Positions 51,406 to 62,407 of a stretch of DNA of 64,000 nucleotides are shown here, in pieces; positions within the stretch are counted from its first letter, which is position 1; every line of letters starts with the position of its first letter. The translations under genes were made by a program, and so were the position numbers. Location: the NCBI GenBank assembly GCA_963989245.1, contig OZ022340.1, positions 40,456,982-40,520,981 on the forward strand, read 5' to 3'. The DNA comes from Nansenia antarctica. Taxonomy: Eukaryota; Chordata; Actinopteri; Argentiniformes; Microstomatidae. The notes under the pieces are model-generated. The model worked only from the letters and a program-made list of their open reading frames with translations, was not told the origin of the DNA and ran no database searches.

Positions 51406-51849
51406 TTGGCTTGTGATAAACTGCCCCAGCAACCTCTACAAATAAGACCTAGTGCTATGATAATTAACACACACCCCTCTGACCAGCCTGGAGAGCATTG
51501 GCTGGCAGTTTATATATTGGAGAGAGTTGGGTGTTTTTTTGACAGTTTTGGAAATGCTCCAAATCATTCAATATTTCCTAAATCGATTTATGACTTTTTA
51601 AACATGTCATGTGATGAGATACATTTATCAGACAAACCGGATGTCACATCGGTCACATGTGGTGAACACTGTATCTACTTCTTAAATCACATGTGTAGAG
51701 GCATCACCTATGATATGTTGATATCTAAATATTCTTCTAATCTGTTTAAAAATGACACAATGGTAACACGTTTTGTGAAAAAGTTGCAACCGTGTGTGTG
51801 TGTTCATAATGTGTTTAGTTGTGTTCAACATGTTCAGACAATTGTGTAA
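51406..51849 (+). CDS. Protease domain, P class (PD), unit 50
   Basis: Open short form; counterpart of unit 19. Confidence 0.65.
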   Translation: MACDKLPQQPLQIRPSAMIINTHPSDQPGEHWLAVYILERVGCFFDSFGNAPNHSIFPKSIYDFLNMSCDEIHLSDKPDVTSVTCGEHCIYFLNHMCRGITYDMLISKYSSNLFKNDTMVTRFVKKLQPCVCVHNVFSCVQHVQTIV

Positions 51850-51973
51850 GATTGTGCAAGTCAATAAAATGTTGGTCAAATAAATTATCAGAGTTCATGT
51901 ATCATTACAATCATTTTTATTTAGTCAAGCAAGGGGTTTTAGTCAAACAATAACATAGTCTGTGGTGGTAGCG

Positions 51974-52408
51974 ATGGTTGATAATGACTATTTTACGGGC
52001 GACTATGGCAAGAACCCATTCAATTTTAAGAATTATAATCTAGAATATCTGGCAATATATGTTGACGGTGTCCAGTTCCCCACCAAACCAATACAACCGG
52101 ACTTCCCTAATGGTTGCGTAACTCGTGAATTCTATCAACTGGTGTTATCAACAGGGAGACATTTAAAGAACAGTGCTATGGCCATTGATCGAAACGATTT
52201 CCTGAGAGGGTACACTCTTTATGCATTTAATCTGACACCTGACGAGGATAATAGTCAGCATCTATCATTGATCAAGAGTGGTAACATACGCCTGGAGACA
52301 CGTTTCAGGAACCCGCTGCCTAATACCATCAATCTAATAATTTATGCGGTATATGATAGTATGATTGAAGTGTCCCATCGCAGACAGGTTTTAGTTGATT
52401 ACTATTAA
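51974..52408 (+). CDS. Capsid C-terminal fragment, unit 51
   Basis: Ser6Tyr and Leu40Ile, as in unit 20. Confidence 0.55.
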   Translation: MVDNDYFTGDYGKNPFNFKNYNLEYLAIYVDGVQFPTKPIQPDFPNGCVTREFYQLVLSTGRHLKNSAMAIDRNDFLRGYTLYAFNLTPDEDNSQHLSLIKSGNIRLETRFRNPLPNTINLIIYAVYDSMIEVSHRRQVLVDYY

Positions 52409-52444
52409 GCATCATGAATACTGTGGAACTGACAGCCAGGTGTT

Positions 52445-52894
52445 TTGGCTTGTGATAAACTGCCCCAGCAACCTCTACAAATAAGACCTAGTGCTATGAT
52501 AATTAACACACACCCCTCTGACCAGCCTGGAGAGCATTGGCTGGCAGTTTATATATTGGAGAGAGTTGGGTGTTTTTTTGACAGTTTTGGAAATGCTCCA
52601 AATCATTCAATATTTCCTAAATCGATTTATGACTTTTTAAACATGTCATGTGATGAGATACATTTATCAGACAAACAAGTTCAGGATGTCACATCGGTCA
52701 CATGTGGTGAACACTGTATCTACTTCTTAAATCACATGTGTAGAGGCATCACCTATGATATGTTGATATCTAAATATTCTTCTAATCTGTTTAAAAATGA
52801 CACAATGGTAACACGTTTTGTGAAAAAGTTGCAACCGTGTGTGTGTGTTCATAATGTGTTTAGTTGTGTTCAACATGTTCAGACAATTGTGTAA
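52445..52894 (+). CDS. Protease domain, Q class, unit 51
   Basis: Consensus long form, open. Confidence 0.68.
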   Translation: MACDKLPQQPLQIRPSAMIINTHPSDQPGEHWLAVYILERVGCFFDSFGNAPNHSIFPKSIYDFLNMSCDEIHLSDKQVQDVTSVTCGEHCIYFLNHMCRGITYDMLISKYSSNLFKNDTMVTRFVKKLQPCVCVHNVFSCVQHVQTIV

Positions 52895-53018
52895 GATTGT
52901 GCAAGTCAATAAAATGTTGGTCAAATAAATTATCAGAGTTCATGTATCATTACAATCATTTTTATTTAGTCAAGCAAGGGGTTTTAGTCAAACAATAACA
53001 TAGTCTGTGGTGGTAGCG

Positions 53019-53453
53019 ATGGTTGATAATGACTCTTTTACGGGCGACTATGGCAAGAACCCATTCAATTTTAAGAATTATAATCTAGAATATCTGGCAA
53101 TATATGTTGACGGTGTCCAGTTCCCCACCAAACCATTACAACCGGACTTCCCTAATGGTTGCGTAACTCGTGAATTCTATCAACTGGTGTTATCAACAGG
53201 GAGACATTTAAAGAACAGTGCTATGGCCATTGATCGAAACGATTTCCTGAGAGGGTACACTCTTTATGCATTTAATCTGACACCTGACGAGGATAATAGT
53301 CAGCATCTATCATTGATCAAGAGTGGTAACATACGCCTGGAGACACGTTTCAGGAACCCGCTGCCTAATACCATCAATCTAATAATTTATGCGGTATATG
53401 ATAGTATGATTGAAGTGTCCCATCGCAGACAGGTTTTAGTTGATTACTATTAA
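53019..53453 (+). CDS. Capsid C-terminal fragment, unit 52
   Basis: Consensus copy. Confidence 0.55.
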   Translation: MVDNDSFTGDYGKNPFNFKNYNLEYLAIYVDGVQFPTKPLQPDFPNGCVTREFYQLVLSTGRHLKNSAMAIDRNDFLRGYTLYAFNLTPDEDNSQHLSLIKSGNIRLETRFRNPLPNTINLIIYAVYDSMIEVSHRRQVLVDYY

Positions 53454-53489
53454 GCATCATGAATACTGTGGAACTGACAGCCAGGTGTT

Positions 53490-53939
53490 TTGGCTTGTGA
53501 TAAACTGCCCCAGCAACCTCTACAAATAAGACCTAGTGCTATGATAATTAACACACACCCCTCTGACCAGCCTGGAGAGCATTGGCTGGCAGTTTATATA
53601 TTGGAGAGAGTTGGGTGTTTTTTTGACAGTTTTGGAAATGCTCCAAATCATTCAATATTTCCTAAATCGATTTATGACTTTTTAAACATGTCATGTGATG
53701 AGATACATTTATCAGACAAACAAGTTCAGGATGTCACATCGGTCACATGTGGTGAACACTGTATCTACTTCTTAAATCACATGTGTAGAGGCATCACCTA
53801 TGATATGTTGATATCTAAATATTCTTCTAATCTGTTTAAAAATGACACAATGGTAACACGTTTTGTGAAAAAGTTGCAACCGTGTGTGTGTGTTCATAAT
53901 GTGTTTAGTTGTGTTCAACATGTTCAGACAATTGTGTAA
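53490..53939 (+). CDS. Protease domain, Q class, unit 52
   Basis: Consensus long form, open. Confidence 0.68.
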   Translation: MACDKLPQQPLQIRPSAMIINTHPSDQPGEHWLAVYILERVGCFFDSFGNAPNHSIFPKSIYDFLNMSCDEIHLSDKQVQDVTSVTCGEHCIYFLNHMCRGITYDMLISKYSSNLFKNDTMVTRFVKKLQPCVCVHNVFSCVQHVQTIV

Positions 53940-54063
53940 GATTGTGCAAGTCAATAAAATGTTGGTCAAATAAATTATCAGAGTTCATGTATCATTACAA
54001 TCATTTTTATTTAGTCAAGCAAGGGGTTTTAGTCAAACAATAACATAGTCTGTGGTGGTAGCG

Positions 54064-54498
54064 ATGGTTGATAATGACTCTTTTACGGGCGACTATGGCA
54101 AGAACCCATTCAATTTTAAGAATTATAATCTAGAATATCTGGCAATATATGTTGACGGTGTCCAGTTCCCCACCAAACCATTACAACCGGACTTCCCTAA
54201 TGGTTGCGTAACTCGTGAATTCTATCAACTGGTGTTATCAACAGGGAGACATTTAAAGAACAGTGCTATGGCCATTGATCGAAACGATTTCCTGAGAGGG
54301 TACACTCTTTATGCATTTAATCTGACACCTGACGAGGATAATAGTCAGCATCTATCATTGATCAAGAGTGGTAACATACGCCTGGAGACACGTTTCAGGA
54401 ACCCGCTGCCTAATACCATCAATCTAATAATTTATGCGGTATATGATAGTATGATTGAAGTGTCCCATCGCAGACAGGTTTTAGTTGATTACTATTAA
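54064..54498 (+). CDS. Capsid C-terminal fragment, unit 53
   Basis: Met130 form beside a TA-frameshifted protease, like unit 18. Confidence 0.55.
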   Translation: MVDNDSFTGDYGKNPFNFKNYNLEYLAIYVDGVQFPTKPLQPDFPNGCVTREFYQLVLSTGRHLKNSAMAIDRNDFLRGYTLYAFNLTPDEDNSQHLSLIKSGNIRLETRFRNPLPNTINLIIYAVYDSMIEVSHRRQVLVDYY

Positions 54499-54534
54499 GC
54501 ATCATGAATACTGTGGAACTGACAGCCAGGTGTT

Positions 54535-54980
54535 TTGGCTTGTGATAAACTGCCCCAGCAACCTCTACAAATAAGACCTAGTGCTATGATAATTAACACA
54601 CACCCCTCTGACCAGCCTGGAGAGCATTGGCTGGCAGTTTATATATTGGAGAGAGTTGGGTGTTTTTTTGACAGTTTTGGAAATGCTCCAAATCATTCAA
54701 TATTTCCTAAATCGATTTATGACTTTTTAAACATGTCATGTGATGAGATACATTTATCAGACAAACCGAATGTCACATCGGTCACATGTGGTGAACACTG
54801 TATCTACTTCTTAAATCACATGTGTAGAGGCATCACCTATATGATATGTTGATATCTAAATATTCTTCTAATCTGTTTAAAAATGACACAATGGTAACAC
54901 GTTTTGTGAAAAAGTTGCAACCGTGTGTGTGTGTTCATAATGTGTTTAGTTGTGTTCAACATGTTCAGACAATTGTGTAA
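54535..54980 (+). pseudogene. Protease domain, P class (PN), TA-frameshifted, unit 53
   Basis: TA insertion at about 54838-54841 ends the frame at 54852. Confidence 0.7.
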
Positions 54981-55104
54981 GATTGTGCAAGTCAATAAAA
55001 TGTTGGTCAAATAAATTATCAGAGTTCATGTATCATTACAATCATTTTTATTTAGTCAAGCAAGGGGTTTTAGTCAAACAATAACATAGTCTGTGGTGGT
55101 AGCG

Positions 55105-55539
55105 ATGGTTGATAATGACTCTTTTACGGGCGACTATGGCAAGAACCCATTCAATTTTAAGAATTATAATCTAGAATATCTGGCAATATATGTTGACGGT
55201 GTCCAGTTCCCCACCAAACCATTACAACCGGACTTCCCTAATGGTTGCGTAACTCGTGAATTCTATCAACTGGTGTTATCAACAGGGAGACATTTAAAGA
55301 ACAGTGCTATGGCCATTGATCGAAACGATTTCCTGAGAGGGTACACTCTTTATGCATTTAATCTGACACCTGACGAGGATAATAGTCAGCATCTATCATT
55401 GATCAAGAGTGGTAACATACGCCTGGAGACACGTTTCAGGAACCCGCTGCCTAATACCATCAATCTAATAATTTATGCGGTATATGATAGTATGATTGAA
55501 GTGTCCCATCGCAGACAGGTTTTAGTTGATTACTATTAA
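55105..55539 (+). CDS. Capsid C-terminal fragment, unit 54
   Basis: Consensus copy. Confidence 0.55.
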   Translation: MVDNDSFTGDYGKNPFNFKNYNLEYLAIYVDGVQFPTKPLQPDFPNGCVTREFYQLVLSTGRHLKNSAMAIDRNDFLRGYTLYAFNLTPDEDNSQHLSLIKSGNIRLETRFRNPLPNTINLIIYAVYDSMIEVSHRRQVLVDYY

Positions 55540-55575
55540 GCATCATGAATACTGTGGAACTGACAGCCAGGTGTT

Positions 55576-56025
55576 TTGGCTTGTGATAAACTGCCCCAGC
55601 AACCTCTACAAATAAGACCTAGTGCTATGATAATTAACACACACCCCTCTGACCAGCCTGGAGAGCATTGGCTGGCAGTTTATATATTGGAGAGAGTTGG
55701 GTGTTTTTTTGACAGTTTTGGAAATGCTCCAAATCATTCAATATTTCCTAAATCGATTTATGACTTTTTAAACATGTCATGTGATGAGACACATTTATCA
55801 GACAAACAAGTTCAGGATGTCACATCGGTCACATGTGGTGAACACTGTATCTACTTCTTAAATCACATGTGTAGAGGCATCACCTATGATATGTTGATAT
55901 CTAAATATTCTTCTAATCTGTTTAAAAATGACACAATGGTAACACGTTTTGTGAAAAAGTTGCAACCGTGTGTGTGTGTTCATAATGTGTTTAGTTGTGT
56001 TCAACATGTTCAGACAATTGTGTAA
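55576..56025 (+). CDS. Protease domain, Q class, unit 54
   Basis: Ile72Thr (55790) without the spacer change linked to it in units 47-48. Confidence 0.68.
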   Translation: MACDKLPQQPLQIRPSAMIINTHPSDQPGEHWLAVYILERVGCFFDSFGNAPNHSIFPKSIYDFLNMSCDETHLSDKQVQDVTSVTCGEHCIYFLNHMCRGITYDMLISKYSSNLFKNDTMVTRFVKKLQPCVCVHNVFSCVQHVQTIV

Positions 56026-56149
56026 GATTGTGCAAGTCAATAAAATGTTGGTCAAATAAATTATCAGAGTTCATGTATCATTACAATCATTTTTATTTAG
56101 TCAAGCAAGGGGTTTTAGTCAAACAATAACATAGTCTGTGGTGGTAGCG

Positions 56150-56584
56150 ATGGTTGATAATGACTCTTTTACGGGCGACTATGGCAAGAACCCATTCAAT
56201 TTTAAGAATTATAATCTAGAATATCTGGCAATATATGTTGACGGTGTCCAGTTCCCCACCAAACCAATACAACCGGACTTCCCTAATGGTTGCGTAACTC
56301 GTGAATTCTATCAACTGGTGTTATCAACAGGGAGACATTTAAAGAACAGTGCTATGGCCATTGATCGAAACGATTTCCTGAGAGGGTACACTCTTTATGC
56401 ATTTAATCTGACACCTGACGAGGATAATAGTCAGCATCTATCATTGATCAAGAGTGGTAACATACGCCTGGAGACACGTTTCAGGAACCCGCTGCCTAAT
56501 ACCATCAATCTAATAATTTATGCGGTATATGATAGTATGATTGAAGTGTCCCATCGCAGACAGGTTTTAGTTGATTACTATTAA
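56150..56584 (+). CDS. Capsid C-terminal fragment, unit 55
   Basis: Leu40Ile without Ser6Tyr; a recombinant-looking combination. Confidence 0.55.
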   Translation: MVDNDSFTGDYGKNPFNFKNYNLEYLAIYVDGVQFPTKPIQPDFPNGCVTREFYQLVLSTGRHLKNSAMAIDRNDFLRGYTLYAFNLTPDEDNSQHLSLIKSGNIRLETRFRNPLPNTINLIIYAVYDSMIEVSHRRQVLVDYY

Positions 56585-56620
56585 GCATCATGAATACTGT
56601 GGAACTGACAGCCAGGTGTT

Positions 56621-57070
56621 TTGGCTTGTGATAAACTGCCCCAGCAACCTCTACAAATAAGACCTAGTGCTATGATAATTAACACACACCCCTCTGACCA
56701 GCCTGGAGAGCATTGGCTGGCAGTTTATATATTGGAGAGAGTTGGGTGTTTTTTTGACAGTTTTGGAAATGCTCCAAATCATTCAATATTTCCTAAATCG
56801 ATTTATGACTTTTTAAACATGTCATGTGATGAGATACATTTATCAGACAAACAAGTTCAGGATGTCACATCGGTCACATGTGGTGAACACTGTATCTACT
56901 TCTTAAATCACATGTGTAGAGGCATCACCTATGATATGTTGATATCTAAATATTCTTCTAATCTGTTTAAAAATGACACAATGGTAACACGTTTTGTGAA
57001 AAAGTTGCAACCGTGTGTGTGTGTTCATAATGTGTTTAGTTGTGTTCAACATGTTCAGACAATTGTGTAA
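56621..57070 (+). CDS. Protease domain, Q class, unit 55
   Basis: Consensus long form, open. Confidence 0.68.
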   Translation: MACDKLPQQPLQIRPSAMIINTHPSDQPGEHWLAVYILERVGCFFDSFGNAPNHSIFPKSIYDFLNMSCDEIHLSDKQVQDVTSVTCGEHCIYFLNHMCRGITYDMLISKYSSNLFKNDTMVTRFVKKLQPCVCVHNVFSCVQHVQTIV

Positions 57071-57194
57071 GATTGTGCAAGTCAATAAAATGTTGGTCAA
57101 ATAAATTATCAGAGTTCATGTATCATTACAATCATTTTTATTTAGTCAAGCAAGGGGTTTTAGTCAAACAATAACATAGTCTGTGGTGGTAGCG

Positions 57195-57629
57195 ATGGTT
57201 GATAATAACTCTTTTACGGGCGACTATGGCAAGAACCCATTCAATTTTAAGAATTATAATCTAGAATATCTGGCAATATATGTTGACGGTGTCCAGTTCC
57301 CCACCAAACCATTACAACCGGACTTCCCTAATGGTTGCGTAACTCGTGAATTCTATCAACTGGTGTTATCAACAGGGAGACATTTAAAGAACAGTGCTAT
57401 GGCCATTGATCGAAACGATTTCCTGAGAGGGTACACTCTTTATGCATTTAATCTGACACCTGACGAGGATAATAGTCAGCATCTATCATTGATCAAGAGT
57501 GGTAACATACGCCTGGAGACACGTTTCAGGAACCCGCTGCCTAATACCATCAATCTAATAATTTATGCGGTATATGATAGTATGATTGAAGTGTCCCATC
57601 GCAGACAGGTTTTAGTTGATTACTATTAA
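57195..57629 (+). CDS. Capsid C-terminal fragment, unit 56
   Basis: Asp5Asn. Confidence 0.55.
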   Translation: MVDNNSFTGDYGKNPFNFKNYNLEYLAIYVDGVQFPTKPLQPDFPNGCVTREFYQLVLSTGRHLKNSAMAIDRNDFLRGYTLYAFNLTPDEDNSQHLSLIKSGNIRLETRFRNPLPNTINLIIYAVYDSMIEVSHRRQVLVDYY

Positions 57630-57665
57630 GCATCATGAATACTGTGGAACTGACAGCCAGGTGTT

Positions 57666-58109
57666 TTGGCTTGTGATAAACTGCCCCAGCAACCTCTACA
57701 AATAAGACCTAGTGCTATGATAATTAACACACACCCCTCTGACCAGCCTGGAGAGCATTGGCTGGCAGTTTATATATTGGAGAGAGTTGGGTGTTTTTTT
57801 GACAGTTTTGGAAATGCTCCAAATCATTCAATATTTCCTAAATCGATTTATGACTTTTTAAACATGTCATGTGATGAGATACATTTATCAGACAAACCGG
57901 ATGTCACATCGGTCACATGTGGTGAACACTGTATCTACTTCTTAAATCACATGTGTAGAGGCATCACCTATGATATGTTGATATCTAAATATTCTTCTAA
58001 TCTGTTTAAAAATGACACAATGGTAACACGTTTTGTGAAAAAGTTGCAACCGTGTGTGTGTGTTCATAATGTGTTTAGTTGTGTTCAACATGTTCAGACA
58101 ATTGTGTAA
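57666..58109 (+). CDS. Protease domain, P class (PD), unit 56
   Basis: Open short form; the other Asp5Asn units (21, 57) carry Q-class proteases. Confidence 0.65.
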   Translation: MACDKLPQQPLQIRPSAMIINTHPSDQPGEHWLAVYILERVGCFFDSFGNAPNHSIFPKSIYDFLNMSCDEIHLSDKPDVTSVTCGEHCIYFLNHMCRGITYDMLISKYSSNLFKNDTMVTRFVKKLQPCVCVHNVFSCVQHVQTIV

Positions 58110-58233
58110 GATTGTGCAAGTCAATAAAATGTTGGTCAAATAAATTATCAGAGTTCATGTATCATTACAATCATTTTTATTTAGTCAAGCAAGGGGTTTT
58201 AGTCAAACAATAACATAGTCTGTGGTGGTAGCG

Positions 58234-58668
58234 ATGGTTGATAATAACTCTTTTACGGGCGACTATGGCAAGAACCCATTCAATTTTAAGAATTATAATC
58301 TAGAATATCTGGCAATATATGTTGACGGTGTCCAGTTCCCCACCAAACCATTACAACCGGACTTCCCTAATGGTTGCGTAACTCGTGAATTCTATCAACT
58401 GGTGTTATCAACAGGGAGACATTTAAAGAACAGTGCTATGGCCATTGATCGAAACGATTTCCTGAGAGGGTACACTCTTTATGCATTTAATCTGACACCT
58501 GACGAGGATAATAGTCAGCATCTATCATTGATCAAGAGTGGTAACATACGCCTGGAGACACGTTTCAGGAACCCGCTGCCTAATACCATCAATCTAATAA
58601 TTTATGCGGTATATGATAGTATGATTGAAGTGTCCCATCGCAGACAGGTTTTAGTTGATTACTATTAA
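58234..58668 (+). CDS. Capsid C-terminal fragment, unit 57
   Basis: Asp5Asn. Confidence 0.55.
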   Translation: MVDNNSFTGDYGKNPFNFKNYNLEYLAIYVDGVQFPTKPLQPDFPNGCVTREFYQLVLSTGRHLKNSAMAIDRNDFLRGYTLYAFNLTPDEDNSQHLSLIKSGNIRLETRFRNPLPNTINLIIYAVYDSMIEVSHRRQVLVDYY

Positions 58669-58704
58669 GCATCATGAATACTGTGGAACTGACAGCCAGG
58701 TGTT

Positions 58705-59154
58705 TTGGCTTGTGATAAACTGCCCCAGCAACCTCTACAAATAAGACCTAGTGCTATGATAATTAACACACACCCCTCTGACCAGCCTGGAGAGCATTGG
58801 CTGGCAGTTTATATATTGGAGAGAGTTGGGTGTTTTTTTGACAGTTTTGGAAATGCTCCAAATCATTCAATATTTCCTAAATCGATTTATGACTTTTTAA
58901 ACATGTCATGTGATGAGATACATTTATCAGACAAACAAGTTCAGGATGTCACATCGGTCACATGTGGTGAACACTGTATCTACTTCTTAAATCACATGTG
59001 TAGAGGCATCACCTATGATATGTTGATATCTAAATATTCTTCTAATCTGTTTAAAAATGACACAATGGTAACACGTTTTGTGAAAAAGTTGCAACCGTGT
59101 GTGTGTGTTCATAATGTGTTTAGTTGTGTTCAACATGTTCAGACAATTGTGTAA
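58705..59154 (+). CDS. Protease domain, Q class, unit 57
   Basis: Open long form; a private A-to-G change near 59215 lies in the spacer. Confidence 0.68.
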   Translation: MACDKLPQQPLQIRPSAMIINTHPSDQPGEHWLAVYILERVGCFFDSFGNAPNHSIFPKSIYDFLNMSCDEIHLSDKQVQDVTSVTCGEHCIYFLNHMCRGITYDMLISKYSSNLFKNDTMVTRFVKKLQPCVCVHNVFSCVQHVQTIV

Positions 59155-59278
59155 GATTGTGCAAGTCAATAAAATGTTGGTCAAATAAATTATCAGAGTT
59201 CATGTATCATTACAGTCATTTTTATTTAGTCAAGCAAGGGGTTTTAGTCAAACAATAACATAGTCTGTGGTGGTAGCG

Positions 59279-59713
59279 ATGGTTGATAATGACTCTTTTA
59301 CGGGCGACTATGGCAAGAACCCATTCAAGTTTAAGAATTATAATCTAGAATATCTGGCAATATATGTTGACGGTGTCCAGTTCCCCACCAAACCATTACA
59401 ACCGGACTTCCCTAATGGTTGCGTAACTCGTGAATTCTATCAACTGGTGTTATCAACAGGGAGACATTTAAAGAACAGTGCTATGGCCATTGATCGAAAC
59501 GATTTCCTGAGAGGGTACACTCTTTATGCATTTAATCTGACACCTGACGAGGATAATAGTCAGCATCTATCATTGATCAAGAGTGGTAACATACGCCTGG
59601 AGACACGTTTCAGGAACCCGCTGCCTAATACCATCAATCTAATAATTTATGCGGTATATGATAGTATGATTGAAGTGTCCCATCGCAGACAGGTTTTAGT
59701 TGATTACTATTAA
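59279..59713 (+). CDS. Capsid C-terminal fragment, unit 58
   Basis: Asn17Lys. Confidence 0.55.
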   Translation: MVDNDSFTGDYGKNPFKFKNYNLEYLAIYVDGVQFPTKPLQPDFPNGCVTREFYQLVLSTGRHLKNSAMAIDRNDFLRGYTLYAFNLTPDEDNSQHLSLIKSGNIRLETRFRNPLPNTINLIIYAVYDSMIEVSHRRQVLVDYY

Positions 59714-59749
59714 GCATCATGAATACTGTGGAACTGACAGCCAGGTGTT

Positions 59750-60199
59750 TTGGCTTGTGATAAACTGCCCCAGCAACCTCTACAAATAAGACCTAGTGCT
59801 ATGATAATTAACACACACCCCTCTGACCAGCCTGGAGAGCATTGGCTGGCAGTTTATATATTGGAGAGAGTTGGGTGTTTTTTTGACAGTTTTGGAAATG
59901 CTCCAAATCATTCAATATTTCCTAAATCGATTTATGACTTTTTAAACATGTCATGTGATGAGATACATTTATCAGACAAACAAGTTCAGGATGTCACATC
60001 GGTCACATGTGGTGAACACTGTATCTACTTCTTAAATCACATGTGTAGAGGCATCACCTATGATATGTTGATATCTAAATATTCTTCTAATCTGTTTAAA
60101 AATGACACAATGGTAACACGTTTTGTGAAAAAGTTGCAACCGTGTGTGTGTGTTCATAATGTGTTTAGTTGTGTTCAACATGTTCAGACAATTGTGTAA
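59750..60199 (+). CDS. Protease domain, Q class, unit 58
   Basis: Full-length counterpart of unit 22; the 107-bp deletion is absent here. Confidence 0.68.
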   Translation: MACDKLPQQPLQIRPSAMIINTHPSDQPGEHWLAVYILERVGCFFDSFGNAPNHSIFPKSIYDFLNMSCDEIHLSDKQVQDVTSVTCGEHCIYFLNHMCRGITYDMLISKYSSNLFKNDTMVTRFVKKLQPCVCVHNVFSCVQHVQTIV

Positions 60200-60323
60200 G
60201 ATTGTGCAAGTCAATAAAATGTTGGTCAAATAAATTATCAGAGTTCATGTATCATTACAATCATTTTTATTTAGTCAAGCAAGGGGTTTTAGTCAAACAA
60301 TAACATAGTCTGTGGTGGTAGCG

Positions 60324-60758
60324 ATGGTTGATAATGACTCTTTTACGGGCGACTATGGCAAGAACCCATTCAAGTTTAAGAATTATAATCTAGAATATCT
60401 GGCAATATATGTTGACGGTGTCCAGTTCCCCACCAAACCATTACAACCGGACTTCCCTAATGGTTGCGTAACTCGTGAATTCTATCAACTGGTGTTATCA
60501 ACAGGGAGACATTTAAAGAACAGTGCTATGGCCATTGATCGAAACGATTTCCTGAGAGGGTACACTCTTTATGCATTTAATCTGACACCTGACGAGGATA
60601 ATAGTCAGCATCTATCATTGATCAAGAGTGGTAACATACGCCTGGAGACACGTTTCAGGAACCCGCTGCCTAATACCATCAATCTAATAATTTATGCGGT
60701 ATATGATAGTATGATTGAAGTGTCCCATCGCAGACAGGTTTTAGTTGATTACTATTAA
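60324..60758 (+). CDS. Capsid C-terminal fragment, unit 59
   Basis: Asn17Lys. Confidence 0.55.
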   Translation: MVDNDSFTGDYGKNPFKFKNYNLEYLAIYVDGVQFPTKPLQPDFPNGCVTREFYQLVLSTGRHLKNSAMAIDRNDFLRGYTLYAFNLTPDEDNSQHLSLIKSGNIRLETRFRNPLPNTINLIIYAVYDSMIEVSHRRQVLVDYY

Positions 60759-60794
60759 GCATCATGAATACTGTGGAACTGACAGCCAGGTGTT

Positions 60795-61244
60795 TTGGCT
60801 TGTGATAAACTGCCCCAGCAACCTCTACAAATAAGACCTAGTGCTATGATAATTAACACACACCCCTCTGACCAGCCTGGAGAGCATTGGCTGGCAGTTT
60901 ATATATTGGAGAGAGTTGGGTGTTTTTTTGACAGTTTTGGAAATGCTCCAAATCATTCAATATTTCCTAAATCGATTTATGACTTTTTAAACATGTCATG
61001 TGATGAGATACATTTATCAGACAAACAAGTTCAGGATGTCACATCGGTCACATGTGGTGAACACTGTATCTACTTCTTAAATCACATGTGTAGAGGCATC
61101 ACCTATGATATGTTGATATCTAAATATTCTTCTAATCTGTTTAAAAATGACACAATGGTAACACGTTTTGTGAAAAAGTTGCAACCGTGTGTGTGTGTTC
61201 ATAATGTGTTTAGTTGTGTTCAACATGTTCAGACAATTGTGTAA
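60795..61244 (+). CDS. Protease domain, Q class, unit 59
   Basis: Consensus long form, open. Confidence 0.68.
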   Translation: MACDKLPQQPLQIRPSAMIINTHPSDQPGEHWLAVYILERVGCFFDSFGNAPNHSIFPKSIYDFLNMSCDEIHLSDKQVQDVTSVTCGEHCIYFLNHMCRGITYDMLISKYSSNLFKNDTMVTRFVKKLQPCVCVHNVFSCVQHVQTIV

Positions 61245-61368
61245 GATTGTGCAAGTCAATAAAATGTTGGTCAAATAAATTATCAGAGTTCATGTATCAT
61301 TACAATCATTTTTATTTAGTCAAGCAAGGGGTTTTAGTCAAACAATAACATAGTCTGTGGTGGTAGCG

Positions 61369-61803
61369 ATGGTTGATAATGACTCTTTTACGGGCGACTA
61401 TGGCAAGAACCCATTCAATTTTAAGAATTATAATCTAGAATATCTGGCAATATATGTTGACGGTGTCCAGTTCCCCACCAAACCATTACAACCGGACTTC
61501 CCTAATGGTTGCGTAACTCGTGAATTCTATCAACTGGTGTTATCAACAGGGAGACATTTAAAGAACAGTGCTATGGCCATTGATCGAAACGATTTCCTGA
61601 GAGGGTACACTCTTTATGCATTTAATCTGACACCTGACGAGGATAATAGTCAGCATCTATCATTGATCAAGAGTGGTAACATACGCCTGGAGACACGTTT
61701 CAGGAACCCGCTGCCTAATACCATCAATCTAATAATTTATGCGGTATATGATAGTATGATTGAAGTGTCCCATCGCAGACAGGTTTTAGTTGATTACTAT
61801 TAA
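61369..61803 (+). CDS. Capsid C-terminal fragment, unit 60
   Basis: Consensus copy. Confidence 0.55.
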   Translation: MVDNDSFTGDYGKNPFNFKNYNLEYLAIYVDGVQFPTKPLQPDFPNGCVTREFYQLVLSTGRHLKNSAMAIDRNDFLRGYTLYAFNLTPDEDNSQHLSLIKSGNIRLETRFRNPLPNTINLIIYAVYDSMIEVSHRRQVLVDYY

Positions 61804-61839
61804 GCATCATGAATACTGTGGAACTGACAGCCAGGTGTT

Positions 61840-62283
61840 TTGGCTTGTGATAAACTGCCCCAGCAACCTCTACAAATAAGACCTAGTGCTATGATAATTA
61901 ACACACACCCCTCTGACCAGCCTGGAGAGCATTGGCTGGCAGTTTATATATTGGAGAGAGTTGGGTGTTTTTTTGACAGTTTTGGAAATGCTCCAAATCA
62001 TTCAATATTTCCTAAATCGATTTATGACTTTTTAAACATGTCATGTGATGAGATACATTTATCAGACAAACCGGATGTCACATCGGTCACATGTGGTGAA
62101 CACTGTATCTACTTCTTAAATCACATGTGTAGAGGCATCACCTATGATATGTTGATATCTAAATATTCTTCTAATCTGTTTAAAAATGACACAATGGTAA
62201 CACGTTTTGTGAAAAAGTTGCAACCGTGTGTGTGTGTTCATAATGTGTTTAGTTGTGTTCAACATGTTCAGACAATTGTGTAA
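61840..62283 (+). CDS. Protease domain, P class (PD), unit 60
   Basis: Open short form; counterpart of unit 25. Confidence 0.65.
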   Translation: MACDKLPQQPLQIRPSAMIINTHPSDQPGEHWLAVYILERVGCFFDSFGNAPNHSIFPKSIYDFLNMSCDEIHLSDKPDVTSVTCGEHCIYFLNHMCRGITYDMLISKYSSNLFKNDTMVTRFVKKLQPCVCVHNVFSCVQHVQTIV

Positions 62284-62407
62284 GATTGTGCAAGTCAATA
62301 AAATGTTGGTCAAATAAATTATCAGAGTTCATGTATCATTACAATCATTTTTATTTAGTCAAGCAAGGGGTTTTAGTCAAACAATAACATAGTCTGTGGT
62401 GGTAGCG

